From contig BMTG01000014.1 in the NCBI GenBank assembly GCA_014649555.1, positions 124,001-188,000 on the forward strand: a DNA stretch of 64,000 nt. The letters run 5' to 3'. This document shows, piece after piece, positions 15,602-23,998 of the stretch (its first letter is position 1; each line of letters opens with the position of its first letter). The stretch comes from Streptomyces globisporus (GTDB taxonomy: Bacteria; Actinomycetota; Actinomycetes; Streptomycetales; Streptomycetaceae). The position numbers and the translations under genes were made by a program. Below the pieces are notes generated by a model. That model had not been told where the DNA came from. It worked only from the letters and a program-made list of their open reading frames with translations, and ran no database searches.

Positions 15602-16852
15602 TCAGCCTTCGTGGTGCCCGGCGCCTTCCGGCTTGTCGCCGTAGCCGCCGTGCTCCTCACCGTGGCCGGGGCCCTGGTCGCCGGGGCGCCCGTCGCCGTA
15701 GCCGCCGCTGTCGTGACCACCGGAGTGGCCGCCGGAGTGGCCGCCGGTGCCGCCACCCTTGCCGCCACCCGTGTGGCCGCCGGTGCCGCCGCCCTTGTTG
15801 CCGCCGGTGACGCCGCCCTTGCCGCCGCCCGTGGTGTTGCCGGCGATGTTCCCGGACGTGTTGCCGACGGTGTTCCCCGTGGTGGTCCCGGTGGTGGTCG
15901 AGCCGCCCGGAGTGCCGCCGGTGGTGCCGCCCGTCAGAACGCCGCCGAGCACCCCGCCCAGCACACCGCCGGTGCCGCCGGTGGTGCCGCCGGTCAGGAC
16001 ACCGCCGAGCACCCCGCCCAGCACGCCGCCCGTGGTGCCGGTGGTGGTGCCCGTCGTGGTTCCTGTCGTCGTGCCCGTCGTGGTCCCGGTGGTCGTACCG
16101 GACGTGGTGCCGCCCGAGCAGGTGGACCGGGTGATGCGGTTGTTGTCCAGGGTGACCGAGCCGTTACGGGCCAGCGCGCGGCCCTCGATGGTCGCGCCGG
16201 TGGTCACGCTGATCGAGGTCAGGGCCAGGATGTTGCCGATGAAGGTCGAATCCGTGCCGAGCGTGGCCGAACTGCCGATCTGCCAGAACACATTGCACGG
16301 CTGCGCACCGTTGATGAGGTTGACGCGGCTGGCGGACGCCGTCGTCAGACCCGAGCCGACCTGGAAGACCCACACCGCGTTGGGGTCACCCTCCGCGTCG
16401 AGAGTGAGCGTGCCGGTGAGGCCCAGCGTCGAGGACGCCGTGTAGACGCCGGGCACCAGCGTCAGGCCTCCGGCGTCCGGCGGCAGCGCGGCGTCCGTGG
16501 CCTGGCCCGCCGCGTTGTTGTACGCCACCACCAGGTCGGACTTGGCCTGGAGCGCGACCGCGTTCGCCGAGTGCTGGACGCCGTTCACCAGGCCCGGAGG
16601 AAATCCGCTGATGGCCGTTCCTGGGCTGACGCCGACGTCCCCAGTGATCACCGTAGGCCCGGTGTTGGTGACCGACTCCCCTGCCAGCACGGCGAAACTG
16701 TCCGCCGTTCCGAGCGGCACCGGCGTGGCGATGGCGAACGCCGGTGACGACGTCACCGCGACCATCGTGGCAGCGACCGTCGCGGCGAGCGCGGCCGTGA
16801 TCCAGGAAGAAACAATGCGCCGAACTGCAAGGTCAGATTTTCTGAGCTTCAA
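15602..16852 (-). CDS. Ice-binding family (DUF3494) surface protein with repeat tail
   Basis: 416 residues. Signal peptide to about residue 40 (ITAALAATVAATMVAVTSSPAFA). The DUF3494 fold covers about 45-245: LGTADSFAVLAGESVTNTGPTVITGDVGVSPGTAI, GGLTLVPGVYTASS, AVWVFQVGSGLTTAS, NVFWQIGSSATLGTDSTFIGNILALTSIS. The tail has TGTT repeats, two blocks of GGVLGGVLGGVLTGGTTGGT, Gly/Asn/Thr text, and a Gly/His-rich end (HSGGHSGGHDSGG, HGEEHGG). In many bacteria this fold binds ice or acts as an adhesin. No LPXTG anchor was found. Confidence 0.85.
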   Translation of the reverse strand: MKLRKSDLAVRRIVSSWITAALAATVAATMVAVTSSPAFAIATPVPLGTADSFAVLAGESVTNTGPTVITGDVGVSPGTAISGFPPGLVNGVQHSANAVALQAKSDLVVAYNNAAGQATDAALPPDAGGLTLVPGVYTASSTLGLTGTLTLDAEGDPNAVWVFQVGSGLTTASASRVNLINGAQPCNVFWQIGSSATLGTDSTFIGNILALTSISVTTGATIEGRALARNGSVTLDNNRITRSTCSGGTTSGTTTGTTTGTTTGTTTGTTTGTTGGVLGGVLGGVLTGGTTGGTGGVLGGVLGGVLTGGTTGGTPGGSTTTGTTTGNTVGNTSGNIAGNTTGGGKGGVTGGNKGGGTGGHTGGGKGGGTGGHSGGHSGGHDSGGYGDGRPGDQGPGHGEEHGGYGDKPEGAGHHEG

Positions 16853-17148
16853 CAGAAATGGACTTTCTGTGCGAGGCGGCGACTTCCGAGCCGTTCACGG
16901 TTTCCCGGAAGCCCTCGTGTTGTCGGCAGCACATTACGCACAGAACCACCCTGAAAGTCCGGAGAAATGGCGCTAAATACGACGCTCTTTTCCGGGGCGA
17001 TCAAGGAGAACGCTTTTTTCGCACTACAGAATCCTTTCTCCGGAAGCATTCTCCCCGAACGCACGAACCGAATAGTAAATAATGCGTCACGCGTTCCTAT
17101 TAATTACCGGAATTCCCCGACCGCCGCCCTGTCGTCCCGTGGCGGTTC
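16853..17148. other. Lower-GC intergenic region upstream of the ice-binding-like gene
   Basis: No gene recognised. GC falls clearly, especially 17020-17110 (TAGTAAATAATGCG and CCTATTAATTACCGG). It must contain the promoter of the minus-strand surface protein gene and the 3' end region of the PucR-like gene. No -35/-10 pair was assigned with confidence. Confidence 0.45.
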
Positions 17149-18663
17149 CTACGCCGCCGCCAGGTCCCGGGACCTCAGCGCCAGCCACAGGTCGTAACGG
17201 GCGCTCGGAGGCCGCAGCAGCGAGCGCTGGAGCACCGTTTCGAGGCGGGTGAGGCGCTTGCGGGCGCCGGGTACGGAGATGCCCAGCTCGGCGGCGGCCG
17301 GGCCGATGCGGCCCTCGCACCGCACCCAGGTGCGCAGGGTCTCCTCGGCGCCGAGGACGGGGGCAAGTTGCTGGTCCGCCCAGTCGCGTACGGCGGGGCG
17401 GACCAGGATCGCGTCGAGACCGCCCGCCGCCTCCGACGTACCGGACGCCGACGATCCGGAATGCGCGGGCTCGGGGGTGCACGCCGGGGCGGGCGTGGAG
17501 CGGACGCGCAGGGCCAGATCGAGGGCGGCCTGGTCGGCCAGCCGGTGCAGGTCGAGGCCGAGCAGCTCGCCGATGAGCCGCAGCCGGGCGGCGAGGGTGT
17601 TGCGGTGGACCTTGAGATGCTCCGTCGCGTGGGACGAGAACGCCAGCCAGGAAGCGGCCGTGGCCAGGAGCTCCTGGCTCCCGGGGTCCTGCGCGCGGCG
17701 CGGAACATGGGTCAGGAGGGGGTTCAGCAGCTCGTCCGCCCACCGGTGGCCGGCCGGCCCGACGACGAGCGCGGAATCCGGCGAGACCCCGAACCGGGCG
17801 TGCCGGGTGGGCAGTTCACGGGCGGCGGCGAGGGCGTGGAAGGCCTGGCGGTAGCCGGTCGCGGTGTCGGCCAGCGGCACGGGCTCGCTGACGCCCACCA
17901 CGCAGTCGCCCACCCGGGCGGCGACGGTCTCGTCGGGCGGGACGGCTCCCGGCTCCGGCGTCTCCGCCTCCGCGGGCATGACCAGGATGAGGTGGCGGGC
18001 GTAGACGGGGCACCGCACGATCCAGGAACGACCGCCGTCCGCGTCCGCGCAGACCCGGGCCACCTCGTCGCGCCCGCCGCCGGAACACTCCACGACACAC
18101 ACCCGCACCGGATCGGGAAGCCGGGGGCGCAGCGCACCCGCTACCTGCTGGGCGATGGAGAGCTGACCCGTCATCAGCAGGTGCAGCACCGCCTCACGGC
18201 CCCGAGACTCGGCGAGGTCCACCCGGCGGCGCTTGCGCTCCAGCGTCTCGGCCTGGAGGCACAGGGACAGCGGCAGGACCACGTCCGCGAGCAGCGTGGC
18301 GAGCCCGGCGGCCACCGGCCGGGGCGTGACGACGGCGAGCACGGGAGCGCCGAGGTCGCCGACGCCCGGAGAGGAGCCGCCCAGAGGGAAGAGCAGGGCG
18401 GTGTACGCACCCGTGTCCACGGAATACGCCTGGACACCCCGCTCGGTGAGGGCGCTCGCGCCCTCGGCGACCAGGCCCGCGACATCGGGCACCATCGCCC
18501 CCGCCGTACGGGCCGCGGCGTGCAGCACCGTGCCGTCCGGCCCGACGAGCCCGGCCCAGCCCTCGGCCCGCCCGGCCAGCCAGCGCAGCAGCTCGGCCGT
18601 TCCGCCGGTGCGGGTCAGCCGGTGCATCCGCAGAAGATCGTCCGCACGCTCCCCTGATCGCAT
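17149..18663 (-). CDS. PucR-like helix-turn-helix transcriptional regulator
   Basis: 504 residues from an ATG at 18663 with GGGGGA upstream. The N-terminal ~200 residues form a sensory part (GWAGLVGPDGTVLHAAARTAG). A GGDEF/CdaR-like middle follows (PVRVCVVECSGGG ... RSWIVRCPVYARHLILVMP). The PucR C-terminal HTH is HATEHLKVHRNTLAARLRLIGELLGLDL (about 360-395). A second HTH-like segment ends the protein (AAELGISVPGARKRLTRLETVLQRSL). It is divergent from the clamp paralogue with 348 bp between. Target unknown. Confidence 0.85.
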   Translation of the reverse strand: MRSGERADDLLRMHRLTRTGGTAELLRWLAGRAEGWAGLVGPDGTVLHAAARTAGAMVPDVAGLVAEGASALTERGVQAYSVDTGAYTALLFPLGGSSPGVGDLGAPVLAVVTPRPVAAGLATLLADVVLPLSLCLQAETLERKRRRVDLAESRGREAVLHLLMTGQLSIAQQVAGALRPRLPDPVRVCVVECSGGGRDEVARVCADADGGRSWIVRCPVYARHLILVMPAEAETPEPGAVPPDETVAARVGDCVVGVSEPVPLADTATGYRQAFHALAAARELPTRHARFGVSPDSALVVGPAGHRWADELLNPLLTHVPRRAQDPGSQELLATAASWLAFSSHATEHLKVHRNTLAARLRLIGELLGLDLHRLADQAALDLALRVRSTPAPACTPEPAHSGSSASGTSEAAGGLDAILVRPAVRDWADQQLAPVLGAEETLRTWVRCEGRIGPAAAELGISVPGARKRLTRLETVLQRSLLRPPSARYDLWLALRSRDLAAA

Positions 18664-18803
18664 CAGTCCCCCGTTCCGCCCAGGACACAGCCGTGTCGCC
18701 GGTGACCGGGCCATTCTGACTGTGCGGACCGATACCCCGGCGGCCGCCCCATTGGGCGTATTGAATCTCCCGGTGCCCCTACCCTCCGATCTATCGTCCG
18801 AAC

Positions 18804-18845
18804 GTGTTCCGGCACGTCGGGGGACGACGGGGGAGGCCGGAACAC
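18804..18845. repeat. Inverted repeat between PucR-like and clamp genes
   Basis: GTGTTCCGG (18804-18812) is mirrored by CCGGAACAC (18837-18845) across 24 bp. It lies in the 348-bp divergent spacer, far from the clamp promoter, and may be an operator for the PucR-like gene. The rest of the spacer (18664-18943) shows nothing else recognisable. Confidence 0.45.
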
Positions 18846-18943
18846 GGGACCGCGGCAACGCGGCGGCAGCGGCTCACGGGGGTGGTCGCTGTCGCCGGTT
18901 GCCGCGCTTCCGCGCGTCAGTGCTGCGCTGTGGGCGCGCCTGA

Positions 18944-18966
18944 TTGTCAGTGGTGCCTCGTACCGT
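18944..18966 (+). promoter_or_regulatory. RecA-NDp/PafBC-type DNA damage promoter
   Basis: TTGTCAGTG, 8 bp, TACCGT matches exactly the LexA-independent actinobacterial damage promoter pattern TTGTCRGTG-N8-TANNNT. It lies 45 bp before the clamp paralogue's ATG, leaving a leader of about 40 nt. Confidence 0.8.
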
Positions 18967-19011
18967 CGGACGCAGGAGTCGGCTGACGACTTCGACCCGA
19001 GGAAGGCACCC

Positions 19012-20133
19012 ATGGAATTCCGCATCGAGCGCAGTGCCCTGACCGAGGCCGTGTCCTGGGCGGCCCGCGTCCTGCCCGTGCGCTCCCCCGTCCCCGTGCT
19101 GGGCGGACTGCTGCTGGACACGGAAGCCGGGTCCGGGGGCGGGCTGTTGCGCATCTCCGGGCTGGACTACGAGGCGTCCGCGCGCATCGACGTGGAGGCC
19201 GAGGTCCCGCGGCCCGGAAAGGTGCTCGTCATGGGGCGGCGGCTGCTGGACATCTGCAAGGTGCTGCCCGACGGCCCCGTGGAGTGCGCGGTGGAGGGGT
19301 CACGGTTCACCGTGTCGGGCGACGGGGCCCGGTTCGGCCTCTCCGTGCTGCCGTTGGACGACTACCCGGCCCTTCCCCCGCTCCCGCAGGTGCGGGGCGC
19401 GGTGGACGCGGAGCTGTTCGCGGCGGCGGTGGCCGATGTGGCGGTGGCGGCGGGGCGCGACGACACGCTGCCCGCGCTCACCGGGATCCGGCTGGGGCTC
19501 GACGGCGACACGATGACGCTCGCCGCGACCGACCGCTACCGCTTCGCCGTGCGGACCGTCCCGTGGAAGGCGGCCGCGCCCGGCGAGAGCGCCGACGTCC
19601 TCGTCTCCGCCCGCCGGCTCACCGAGATCGCCCGCTCGCTGGGCCGCTCCGGTCTGGTGAGCCTCGCCCTGGACGCCGGTTCGGCGGGCTTCGAGCACGC
19701 GGGCATGCGAACCACCGTCCGGCTCCTGGAGGGCCGACTGCCGCGCCACGAGAAGCTGTTCGCGCTGGAGGACCCGGCCCTGGCGGTGGTGGACCGGGCC
19801 CGGCTGGCGGAGGCGGTCAAGCGGGTCTCCGTCGTCGCCGACGGGGACAGCCCGGTGCAGATGACGTTCTCCCGCGCCGACGCCTCCGTGACGCTCCGGG
19901 CGGGCTACGAGGACGACGTGGCCTCCCAGCGGCTTCCGGCCACGCTGGAGGGGGCCGAGGAGCTGACGGTGGCCTTCAACCCCGCGTATCTGGCGGACGC
20001 CCTGGCCTCCTTCACGGGACCGGCCCTGCGGCTCCAGCTGCTGGGGGCGGGCCAGCGCGCGCTGATCACGGACGGGGCGGGCACGGGCACGCACCGGCAT
20101 CTGCTGATGTCGGTGCGGCCGCAGTTGGTGTGA
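19012..20133 (+). CDS. DNA polymerase III beta subunit (sliding clamp) paralogue
   Basis: 373 residues, the full length of a bacterial beta clamp, with all three clamp domains: FRIERSALTEAVSWAARVLPVRSPVPVLGGLLL (1-), then PALPPLPQVRGAVDAELFAAAVADVAVAAGRDDTLPALTGIRL with LAATDRYRFAVRTVPW, then EKLFALEDPALAVVDRARLAEAVKRVSVVADGD. The clamp encircles DNA and holds polymerases. The main dnaN normally sits beside dnaA, which is absent here, so this looks like a second clamp. Its damage-type promoter suggests use with repair polymerases. GAGGAAGG precedes the ATG. Confidence 0.9.
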   Translation: MEFRIERSALTEAVSWAARVLPVRSPVPVLGGLLLDTEAGSGGGLLRISGLDYEASARIDVEAEVPRPGKVLVMGRRLLDICKVLPDGPVECAVEGSRFTVSGDGARFGLSVLPLDDYPALPPLPQVRGAVDAELFAAAVADVAVAAGRDDTLPALTGIRLGLDGDTMTLAATDRYRFAVRTVPWKAAAPGESADVLVSARRLTEIARSLGRSGLVSLALDAGSAGFEHAGMRTTVRLLEGRLPRHEKLFALEDPALAVVDRARLAEAVKRVSVVADGDSPVQMTFSRADASVTLRAGYEDDVASQRLPATLEGAEELTVAFNPAYLADALASFTGPALRLQLLGAGQRALITDGAGTGTHRHLLMSVRPQLV

Positions 20134-20153
20134 CGGGGGCCGGATGCCGAAAC

Positions 20154-20190
20154 GGGGGGTGCGCTCCGGCTCGCGCCGGACGCACCCCCC
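20154..20190. terminator. Bidirectional terminator between clamp and chitinase genes
   Basis: A stem of about 16 bp, GGGGGGTGCG...TCCGGC against GCCGGA.CGCACCCCCC, with loop TCGC, between convergent genes. Confidence 0.75.
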
Positions 20191-20230
20191 GCTCGGGTGG
20201 GGTTCTCAGGCCCTCACGAGGACCTTCGGG

Positions 20231-21121
20231 TCAGCAGCTCAGGTTCGAGCCGGTGGTGGTGCCGAGAACCTGGGTGAACTGCGTGAACTTGTCGATCCGG
20301 CTCTGGACCTGGGCCGGGTTGCCGCCGTTGCACTCGATCGCGCCGTTGATCGAGCGGATGGTCTCGCCGAAGCCGGCGTTGTTCACGATGGCGTTGTGGC
20401 CGGTCATGGTGCCGGGGCCGGACTGGGTGTTCCAGTACCAGAGGCCGGTCTTCCAGGCGATGGCGGCGTTCTGCTCGACCAGGTAGGGGTTGTTCAGCAG
20501 GTCGATGCCGAGCGCGTCACCGGCGGCCTTGTAGTTGAAGTTCCAGCTCAACTGGATCGGGCCCTTGCCGTAGTACGCGGACTGGCCGGCCGGGCAGCCG
20601 TAGGGCTGGCTCGCGTCGCAGTAGTGCGGGTAGTTCGCCTCGTTGACTTCCTTGATGTACACCAGCCCGCCGGTCTCGTGGCTGACGTTGGCGAGGAAGG
20701 CGGCCGCCTCGCGCTTCTTGATCTCGTCGCTGCCGGTGTTGGCGAAGGCCGGGTAGGCGCTGAGGGCGTCGGTCAGGCCCTGGTAGGTGTAGAAGGGGTT
20801 CCGGTTCGGGAACATCTGGTTGAACTGGGCCTCGCTGACGACGAATCCGTTGCTCTGGCCCGGGTCCTCACCGCCCCCGCCGGTGCCGCAGGCGCCCTTG
20901 TCGGCCCACACGTCCGACGAACCCGGACGCTCGTTCTGGGTCCACCACTTGGCCGTGTAGTTACGGCCGTTGTACGAGACCGAGCCACCGTTCGTGTAGA
21001 CGGCGGAGGAGCTCCAGGCCGTGGCGCAGGTGGCGGCCTGAGCGGTGGCGGCGGGAAGGACGACGAGCGCCGCGACGACCGCGCCGAGCGCGACCAGCAG
21101 GCTCATGACACGTCGGATCAC
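20231..21121 (-). CDS. Secreted chitinase, GH19 with CBM5/12 chitin-binding module
   Basis: 296 residues. Signal peptide 1-30 (ending ATAQAA), chitin-binding module about 32-78 (WSSSAVYTNGGSVSYNGRNYTAKWWTQNERPG), Gly-rich linker, then GH19 catalytic domain 92-296. Catalytic glutamates are E149 in HETGG and E158 in YIKEVN. YYGKGPIQLSWNFNY matches the family's second signature. It hydrolyses chitin outside the cell. GTG start with AGGAG upstream; ATG six codons later is possible. A 40-bp palindrome with two DasR-like boxes lies upstream, so induction by chitin breakdown products is likely. Confidence 0.93.
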   Translation of the reverse strand: MIRRVMSLLVALGAVVAALVVLPAATAQAATCATAWSSSAVYTNGGSVSYNGRNYTAKWWTQNERPGSSDVWADKGACGTGGGGEDPGQSNGFVVSEAQFNQMFPNRNPFYTYQGLTDALSAYPAFANTGSDEIKKREAAAFLANVSHETGGLVYIKEVNEANYPHYCDASQPYGCPAGQSAYYGKGPIQLSWNFNYKAAGDALGIDLLNNPYLVEQNAAIAWKTGLWYWNTQSGPGTMTGHNAIVNNAGFGETIRSINGAIECNGGNPAQVQSRIDKFTQFTQVLGTTTGSNLSC

Positions 21122-21190
21122 GTGATCACACTCCTAGGACGCGGCGCGACGTCCGGCCGTGCGCCGCTGTGGGGGTGCCCGACACTCAAG

Positions 21191-21230
21191 CGAGGATGGT
21201 CTGGACCTGTCAAGGTCTAGACCATCCTCG
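21191..21230 (-). promoter_or_regulatory. DasR-like double box upstream of the first chitinase
   Basis: Two 18-bp arms separated by GTCA form a 40-bp palindrome with one mismatch. Each arm holds a box, TGGTCTGGACCT and AGGTCTAGACCA, matching the DasR consensus (TGGTCTAGACCA type) and the known chitinase promoter repeats of Streptomyces. Confidence 0.82.
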
Positions 21231-21457
21231 AAATGAGCGGAGGTCGCGCCGGTGACGGACCCCGGCCACCTGCGGCAAGGGCGTCAAGTGCGCTCTCAAC
21301 AGCCGCTATTCCGGAAGGAGTCCATCCGGATCGCCCGCGGACGGGAGCGGAGGCGAAAGTAAAATCTTCCGCCCCGCCCACCATGCGGACAGCACTCGCT
21401 CCCCCTCCGGACAGCCTCGGGGCGCAGGATCCCCTCCGGGCAGTCCCGGGCGCGGGC

Positions 21458-22342
21458 TCAGCAGGTGAGCCCGGACCCCGGGGCCACCCCGACGATGCCG
21501 GTGATGCGTTCGTACCGCTCCACCCGCGCGGCCACCGACGCCGGGTTGCCGCCGTCGCACTCCAGGGCCCCGTTGAGCGAACGGATCGTCTCGCCGAAGC
21601 CCGCGCCGCCGACCATCGCATCGTGCGAGGTCATGGTGCCGGGGCCGTTCTGGGTGTTCCAGTACCAGAGGGCGGTGGCCCAGGCGACGGACGGATCCCG
21701 CTCGACCAGCCAGGGATCGTTCAGCAGATCGACCCCGAGGGCGTCCCCGGCGGCCTTGTAGTTGAAGTTCCAGCTGAACATGATCGGGCCGCGCCCGTAG
21801 TAGGCCTCACGCCCCGCCGGGCAGCCGAAGGGCTGGGTGTCGTCGCACTTGCGCCAGTAGTTGGCCTCGTTGATCTCCTTGACGTACTTCAGCCCCACCG
21901 ACTCGAAGTCCGCGTGCGTCAGGAACGCCGCCGCTTCCCGGGCCCGCGTCTGCGGCGTGCCCACGTTGGCGAAGCGCGGGTAGGCGTGGAGCGCGTCGAT
22001 CAGGCCCTGGTACGTGTAGAAGGGGTCGCGGTCCGGGAAGATCGCGTCGAACTCCTCCTCGCCGATGACGAAGTCGGAGACCCCTCCCGTACAGGCACCC
22101 CGGTCGGCCCAGGCGGACCCGGCGCCCGGATTCTCCCCGCGCGTCCACCACTTGGCGCTCCAGTTGCGGCCGTGGTGGGAGACGGTGTCCCCGGCGCGGT
22201 AGTCGGCCGTGGGGCTGTGGAGCGGCGCGCAGGGCTGGGTGGCGGGCGTGGCGGCCGAGGCGGCGGGGGCCACCGTGACGAGGACGGCGGCCAGAGCGGC
22301 CGGCACGGTCAGGAGCTTCGTGAAGCGGTCGATGCGAGACAG
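21458..22342 (-). CDS. Second secreted GH19 chitinase, divergent active site, CTG start
   Basis: 294 residues if read from CTG at 22342. No ATG or GTG fits upstream, a TGA precedes in frame at 22351..22349, and GAAGGAG sits 9 nt before the CTG. This start gives a proper signal peptide (SRIDRFTK, then a hydrophobic core), while GTG 22306 would lack its basic end. CBM5/12-like segment about 40-85, then GH19. Both catalytic glutamates remain (E147 in DFESVG, E156 in YVKEIN), but HETGG has become FESVG and the signature Gln is Met (GPIMFSW). A DasR-like box lies upstream. Confidence 0.85.
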   Translation of the reverse strand: MSRIDRFTKLLTVPAALAAVLVTVAPAASAATPATQPCAPLHSPTADYRAGDTVSHHGRNWSAKWWTRGENPGAGSAWADRGACTGGVSDFVIGEEEFDAIFPDRDPFYTYQGLIDALHAYPRFANVGTPQTRAREAAAFLTHADFESVGLKYVKEINEANYWRKCDDTQPFGCPAGREAYYGRGPIMFSWNFNYKAAGDALGVDLLNDPWLVERDPSVAWATALWYWNTQNGPGTMTSHDAMVGGAGFGETIRSLNGALECDGGNPASVAARVERYERITGIVGVAPGSGLTC

Positions 22343-22425
22343 AGCGGCTCACTCCTTCGGCGGGGCACACCGAGCGCCGGAGCGCCCCGGTGGGCCGACA
22401 TGGGGGGGAGCCACAGCCAAACCGC

Positions 22426-22446
22426 ATTGGTCTGGACCTGTCAAGG
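22426..22446 (-). promoter_or_regulatory. Single DasR-like box upstream of the second chitinase
   Basis: TGGTCTGGACCT (22428-22439) followed by GTCAAGG repeats the left half of the double box at 21191-21230. The second half has been lost. The nearby placement relative to the start matches the other chitinase. Confidence 0.75.
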
Positions 22447-22467
22447 CGGCGACCGGCCAGGAAAACC

Positions 22468-22515
22468 CGTGGGGCCCGGGATGCGGATCATTCCGATCCG
22501 GTCCCGGGCCCCACG
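22468..22515 (-). terminator. Terminator after purA
   Basis: 14-bp stem CGTGGGGCCCGGGA / TCCCGGGCCCCACG with an inner GGATC/GATCC stem, starting 14 bp after the purA stop. Confidence 0.8.
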
Positions 22516-22528
22516 GCCGCAGCACCGC

Positions 22529-23812
22529 CTACAGGAACGAGTTGATCTCGATCGTCTCGGTCCGGCCGGGGCCGACGCCGATCGCGGAGATCGGGGCGCC
22601 CGACATCTCCTCCAGGGCCTTCACGTAACCCTGCGCGTTCTTCGGCAGGTCGGAGAAGGTCTTGGCCTTGGTGATGTCCTCGGACCAGCCCGGGAGGGTC
22701 TCGTAGATCGGCTTCGCGTGGTGGAAGTCGGTCTGGTTGTACGGGAGCTCCTCGACGCGCTTGCCGTCGATCTCGTACGCCACACAGACCGGGATCCGCT
22801 CCCAGCCGGTGAGGACGTCCAGCTTGGTGAGGAAGAAGTCGGTCAGGCCGTTCACCCGGGTCGCGTACCGCGCGATCGGGGCGTCGAACCAGCCGCAGCG
22901 GCGGTCACGGCCGGTGGTGACACCGCGCTCGCCGCCGATGCGCCGCAGCGCCTCGCCGTCCTCGTCGAACAGCTCGGTCGGGAACGGACCGGCGCCGACA
23001 CGCGTCGTATAGGCCTTGAGGATGCCGATGACGCGGCTGATCTTCGTCGGGCCGACACCGGCGCCGGTGCAGGCGCCGCCCGCCGTCGGGTTCGACGAGG
23101 TGACGAAGGGGTACGTGCCGTGGTCGACGTCGAGCAGGGTGCCCTGGCCGCCCTCGAAGAGCACGACCTTGCCGTCGTCGATGGCATCGTTCAGGATCAG
23201 GGTCGTGTCGGCGACGAACGGCTTGATCTGCTCCGCGTACTGGAGCATGTCCTCGACGACCTTGCCGGCCTCGATGGCCCGGCGGTTGAAGACCTTGGCC
23301 AGGAGCTGGTTCTTCTGCTCCAGGGCCGCCTCCACCTTCTGCTCCAGGATCGACTCGTCGTAGAGGTCCTGGACGCGGATCCCCACCCGGTTGATCTTGT
23401 CGGCGTACGTCGGGCCGATGCCCCGGCCCGTCGTGCCGATCTTGCGCTTCCCGAGGAAGCGCTCGGTCACCTTGTCGAGCGTGACGTTGTACGGAGTGAT
23501 CAAATGAGCGTTGCCGCTGATCAGAAGCTTGGACGTGTCGACGCCTCGCTCGTTCAGACCGCTCAGCTCGGAGAGCAGGACCGCCGGGTCGACCACGACA
23601 CCGTTCCCGATGACCGGGGTACAACCCGGCGACAGGATTCCGGAGGGGAGGAGATGAAGTGCGTACTTCTGGTCGCCTACGACGACCGTGTGACCGGCGT
23701 TGTTACCGCCCTGGTATCGCACGACATAGTCCACGGATCCACCGAGGAGATCGGTGGCCTTCCCCTTGCCCTCGTCACCCCACTGAGCACCGAGCAGCAC
23801 AAGTGCGGGCAC
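22529..23812 (-). CDS. purA: Adenylosuccinate synthetase
   Basis: 427 residues, standard length. It joins IMP and aspartate using GTP in AMP synthesis. The P-loop-like [11 protein letters not shown] (8-18) opens the protein. [39 protein letters not shown] and [38 protein letters not shown] are all family signatures. GTG start. Single-gene unit with its own terminator. A leader dyad (23868-23886) and a hairpin (23937-23964) lie before it. Divergent from a DAGK-like gene. Confidence 0.97.
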   Translation of the reverse strand: MPALVLLGAQWGDEGKGKATDLLGGSVDYVVRYQGGNNAGHTVVVGDQKYALHLLPSGILSPGCTPVIGNGVVVDPAVLLSELSGLNERGVDTSKLLISGNAHLITPYNVTLDKVTERFLGKRKIGTTGRGIGPTYADKINRVGIRVQDLYDESILEQKVEAALEQKNQLLAKVFNRRAIEAGKVVEDMLQYAEQIKPFVADTTLILNDAIDDGKVVLFEGGQGTLLDVDHGTYPFVTSSNPTAGGACTGAGVGPTKISRVIGILKAYTTRVGAGPFPTELFDEDGEALRRIGGERGVTTGRDRRCGWFDAPIARYATRVNGLTDFFLTKLDVLTGWERIPVCVAYEIDGKRVEELPYNQTDFHHAKPIYETLPGWSEDITKAKTFSDLPKNAQGYVKALEEMSGAPISAIGVGPGRTETIEINSFL

Positions 23813-23867
23813 AGGCGTACACCCCTTCCGGGCGGGGCATGTCCAAGGTCAGGGGGCGTACGTCAAG

Positions 23868-23886
23868 GTCGTACCTGCCGTACGAC
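23868..23886. promoter_or_regulatory. Perfect dyad upstream of purA
   Basis: GTCGTAC-CTGCC-GTACGAC, 7-bp arms, 56 bp before the purA start. It may be an operator or leader hairpin; no known purine regulator site of this sequence is known to me. Confidence 0.4.
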
Positions 23887-23936
23887 GATGTACGGCAAAG
23901 CCTGAGCCGTCGAACCGGGTGCCCCGGAATAGACGA

Positions 23937-23964
23937 AGCCCCTGGCGCAATAGCGCAAGGGGCT
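23937..23964. other. Hairpin in the purA/DAGK divergent spacer
   Basis: AGCCCCT.GCGC-AAT-AGCGC..AGGGGCT forms a stem of about 11 bp with one mismatch, 125 bp upstream of purA and 35 bp before the DAGK-like gene. It looks like a terminator but ends no visible gene, so it may be a leader structure of the plus-strand transcript. Confidence 0.45.
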
Positions 23965-23998
23965 CTTGCACCAAGATGCTACCCGAGGAAGGACCGAG

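Noticed and set aside
15750-16110. Repeat array resembling a CRISPR
   Set aside because: The repeats are in frame and encode the Thr/Gly tail of the ice-binding-like protein; there are no unique equal-length spacers and no cas genes.
19012-20133. Main dnaN, implying oriC within the window
   Set aside because: No dnaA, recF or gyrB neighbours and no DnaA-box cluster; PucR-like and chitinase genes flank it.
21233-23905. 890-codon open frame on the plus strand
   Set aside because: Shadow opposite the second chitinase and purA; both minus-strand genes have full family signatures.
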